A stretch of 64,000 bases of DNA, from the NCBI RefSeq assembly GCF_003479405.1, contig NZ_QUHB01000002.1, positions 248,001-312,000 of the forward strand, written 5' to 3'. This stretch comes from Eubacterium sp. AF16-48 (GTDB lineage: Bacteria > Bacillota > Clostridia > Lachnospirales > Lachnospiraceae). Shown one piece after another: positions 61,753-64,000 of this stretch (its first letter is position 1; each line of letters opens with the position of its first letter). The position numbers and the translations under genes are program-made. Below the pieces are notes generated by a model. It had not been told where the DNA came from. It searched no databases and was given only the letters and a program-made list of their open reading frames with translations.

Positions 61753-64000
61753 ATGAAAGACAGAATTTTTGGTGTATTACAACGTGTAGGCAGGTCTTTT
61801 ATGCTTCCTATAGCCATATTGCCGGTAGCAGGTTTACTTCTTGGAATAGGTGGCTCATTTACTAATGAAACCACTCTTAAAACATATGGATTAGAAGGAA
61901 TCATGGGGCAGGGGACAGTTTTTCACGGAATCTTTCAGGTTATGAATGATGCCGGAAATATTGTGTTCTCTAACCTGCCTATTTTGTTTGCCATTGGGGT
62001 AGCCATAGGCATGGCAAAAAAGGAGAAAGAAGTTGCGGCGCTGTCTGCGGTAATTGCGTTTTTTATTATGCATGCATCAATTAGTGCTCTTATATCTATA
62101 AATGGTGGAATTGAAAATATGCTTCAGGGGGCAGTGGCTGATGTATGCGGAATTACATCACTGCAAATGGGTGTTTTCGGTGGAATTGTTGTTGGTCTGG
62201 GAGTGGCGGCACTTCACAACAGGTTTTATCGAATTGAACTTCCTCAGGTTTTATCGTTTTTCGGAGGAACGAGATTTGTACCTATTATAAGTGCACTTGT
62301 TTACACTTTGGTGGGAATATTGATGTATTTTATCTGGCCACCGATCCAAATAGGAATAAACTCAGTAGGAAATGTTGTACTTAATTCAGGATACATCGGA
62401 ACATGGGTTTACGGATTTATGGAAAGATTGTTAATTCCCTTTGGACTGCATCATGTATTTTATATTCCTTTCTGGCAGACTGCTGTTGGGGGAACAATGG
62501 AAGTTGGAGGGCGTATTGTTGAAGGTGCCCAAAACATTTTCTTTGCACAGTTGGCAGATTCAGGAGTAACTCATTTTGCAGTTTCGGCTACAAGATTTAT
62601 GTCAGGAAAATTTCCACTTATGATTTTCGGACTTCCCGGGGCAGCTCTTGCCATGTATCGCACGGCACAGCCCGGAAAAAGAAAACTTGTATATGGACTT
62701 TTACTTTCAGCAGCACTGACGTCAATGGTTACAGGTATCACTGAGCCTTTAGAGTTCACATTTTTATTTGTAGCGCCTCTTTTGTATGGAATACATTGCG
62801 TTTTTGCCGGCTTAGCTTACGCATTAATGCATTTCTTTAATGTTGGAGTAGGAATGACTTTTTCAGGGGGACTTATTGACCTTTTCCTTTTTGGTATTTT
62901 ACAGGGAAATGCCAAAACAAACTGGATATGGGTTGTTATTGTAGGAGTGTTTTATTTCATAATTTATTATTTCTTATTTAGTTTCCTTATTAAAAAACTT
63001 AATTTAAGAACTCCCGGAAGATTTGATGATGACGAGGTTAAATTATATAAACGAAGTGATGTGGATGCGAAAAAGAAAGGCAGCTCAGGAACTGATTTGG
63101 GAGATACAGCAGTAAGTGAATCCGATGGTGTAGCAGGAAGTAAATCAGGCAGCTCAGCAGGAAGTGACGAGGGAGATGGCTCTAAAGAAGCAATCGCTAA
63201 TGAATTGTCTATTGCCATTTGCAAAGGCTTAGGTGGAAAAGACAATATTTCAGATGTGGATTGCTGTGCTACAAGGTTAAGGTGTACGGTTTTTAATGCC
63301 GATTTGGTAAATGATTCAGTTCTGAGAATGACAGGTGCATCAGGGGTTGTTCACAAAGGCAATGGGGTGCAAATAATATACGGGCCAAAAGTCACGGTAA
63401 TAAAATCTGATTTTGAGGAATTTTTAGAAAGTGACTTAGCAGATACCATAGGAAAAGAAACGGAGGCTTTAAGGGAGAACCATAAGGATAGTATCAGAGA
63501 AAATAATGAGAATGATACCATAGAGAGGAATAAGAATGGTACCATGGAAAGTAATGAGAATAATGGGAATGGTATTACGAGGAAAGAAACAAGTATTACA
63601 TCCGGAGGGAAAAAGATTCTTGTTTTAAGTCCAATTACCGGATTTGCGGATAAAATTGAAAATGTGCCTGATGAGGCTTTTGCTTCAAAAATGATGGGGG
63701 ATGGTGCTGCGGTGACACCAAGGGCACCGATAGTCAAGGCACCGGTAGATGGAGAAGTGACATTTGTCTTTGATTCTAAGCATGCCATAGGAATAAAGGA
63801 TTCAAATGGATTAAATTATATTATTCATGTGGGAATTGATACAGTAAAGTTAGGAGGAAAAGGATTCGATGTGTTTGTAAGAGCCGGAGACAAAGTAAAA
63901 TATGGAGACACTCTTATGAAACTTGATTTGGAATATTTGAAGAAAAATGCTCCATCCATTGTATCACCGGTTTTGTGCACTGATATGAATAACAGGATGA
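61753..64000 (+). CDS. PTS glucose-family EIICBA transporter, cut by window edge
   Basis: At least 749 residues, running past the window end. Residues about 1-410 are the IIC membrane channel. A Gly/Ser-rich linker (about 440-485) leads to IIB with the phospho-cysteine C505 (Cys-Ala-Thr-Arg-Leu-Arg). A second, Asn/Glu-rich linker (about 575-615) precedes IIA with H677 and H692, 15 residues apart as in EIIA-Glc (H75/H90). The fused EIICBA phosphorylates its sugar (glucose, maltose or N-acetylglucosamine class) during uptake. The ribosome site is AAGGAGAG. The exact sugar is not decidable. Confidence 0.92.
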   Translation, partial: MKDRIFGVLQRVGRSFMLPIAILPVAGLLLGIGGSFTNETTLKTYGLEGIMGQGTVFHGIFQVMNDAGNIVFSNLPILFAIGVAIGMAKKEKEVAALSAVIAFFIMHASISALISINGGIENMLQGAVADVCGITSLQMGVFGGIVVGLGVAALHNRFYRIELPQVLSFFGGTRFVPIISALVYTLVGILMYFIWPPIQIGINSVGNVVLNSGYIGTWVYGFMERLLIPFGLHHVFYIPFWQTAVGGTMEVGGRIVEGAQNIFFAQLADSGVTHFAVSATRFMSGKFPLMIFGLPGAALAMYRTAQPGKRKLVYGLLLSAALTSMVTGITEPLEFTFLFVAPLLYGIHCVFAGLAYALMHFFNVGVGMTFSGGLIDLFLFGILQGNAKTNWIWVVIVGVFYFIIYYFLFSFLIKKLNLRTPGRFDDDEVKLYKRSDVDAKKKGSSGTDLGDTAVSESDGVAGSKSGSSAGSDEGDGSKEAIANELSIAICKGLGGKDNISDVDCCATRLRCTVFNADLVNDSVLRMTGASGVVHKGNGVQIIYGPKVTVIKSDFEEFLESDLADTIGKETEALRENHKDSIRENNENDTIERNKNGTMESNENNGNGITRKETSITSGGKKILVLSPITGFADKIENVPDEAFASKMMGDGAAVTPRAPIVKAPVDGEVTFVFDSKHAIGIKDSNGLNYIIHVGIDTVKLGGKGFDVFVRAGDKVKYGDTLMKLDLEYLKKNAPSIVSPVLCTDMNNRM

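Overview
The window looks like low-GC Firmicutes DNA, most likely a gut Lachnospiraceae (Clostridia). The grounds are A/T-rich coding sequence, strong AGGAGG-type ribosome sites, very large secreted Ig-like and BspA-like proteins, a rubrerythrin, and a Tn916-type integrase and excisionase. No 16S or other marker gene is present, so the species is not assigned.

Positions 1 to about 22,630 are the right-hand part of an integrated element; its left end lies outside the window. It ends in a Tn916-type excisionase and tyrosine integrase beside a chromosomal phosphatase gene. Its cargo is unusual: a second ClpX, a 1,042-residue protein with the sequence signature of the two-barrel single-subunit RNA polymerases (QDE-1/YonO type), a 2,024-residue phage tape-measure protein with no other tail gene in view, a cold-shock protein, two mini-HTH proteins, a membrane-anchored GAF-like protein, and several unrecognised proteins. 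Three intergenic stretches are chains of small hairpins.

Positions 22,645 to 27,700 hold a low-molecular-weight tyrosine phosphatase, a convergent FAD oxidoreductase, and a regulator with an XRE helix-turn-helix at one end and a LuxR one at the other. Upstream of the regulator is a 370-bp array of five inverted repeats of about 39 bp whose ends are spaced exactly 73, 93, 73 and 93 bp. A further set of direct repeats lies downstream of it.

Positions 27,717 to 54,341 form a surface and secretion region, all on the plus strand. It has giant secreted proteins of 2,629 and 2,134 residues, a sortase-B-like protein lacking the catalytic histidine, and a 1,994-residue fibro-slime protein. That last gene is translationally coupled to a 79-residue peptide that looks like a RiPP (ribosomally made, modified peptide) precursor. 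A strong hairpin follows, then an HPr-kinase-like ATPase, a radical SAM/SPASM enzyme, a membrane-anchored exported protein and a BspA-like leucine-rich-repeat protein. The likely logic is export of surface proteins together with a modified peptide; this is inference.

Positions 54,378 to 64,000 are ordinary chromosome: cupin, short-chain dehydrogenase, 3-dehydroquinate synthase, MATE exporter, serine acetyltransferase, rubrerythrin, patatin-like lipase and a PTS EIICBA transporter cut by the window edge. Between the MATE and acetyltransferase genes are seven copies of a 74-bp tandem repeat.
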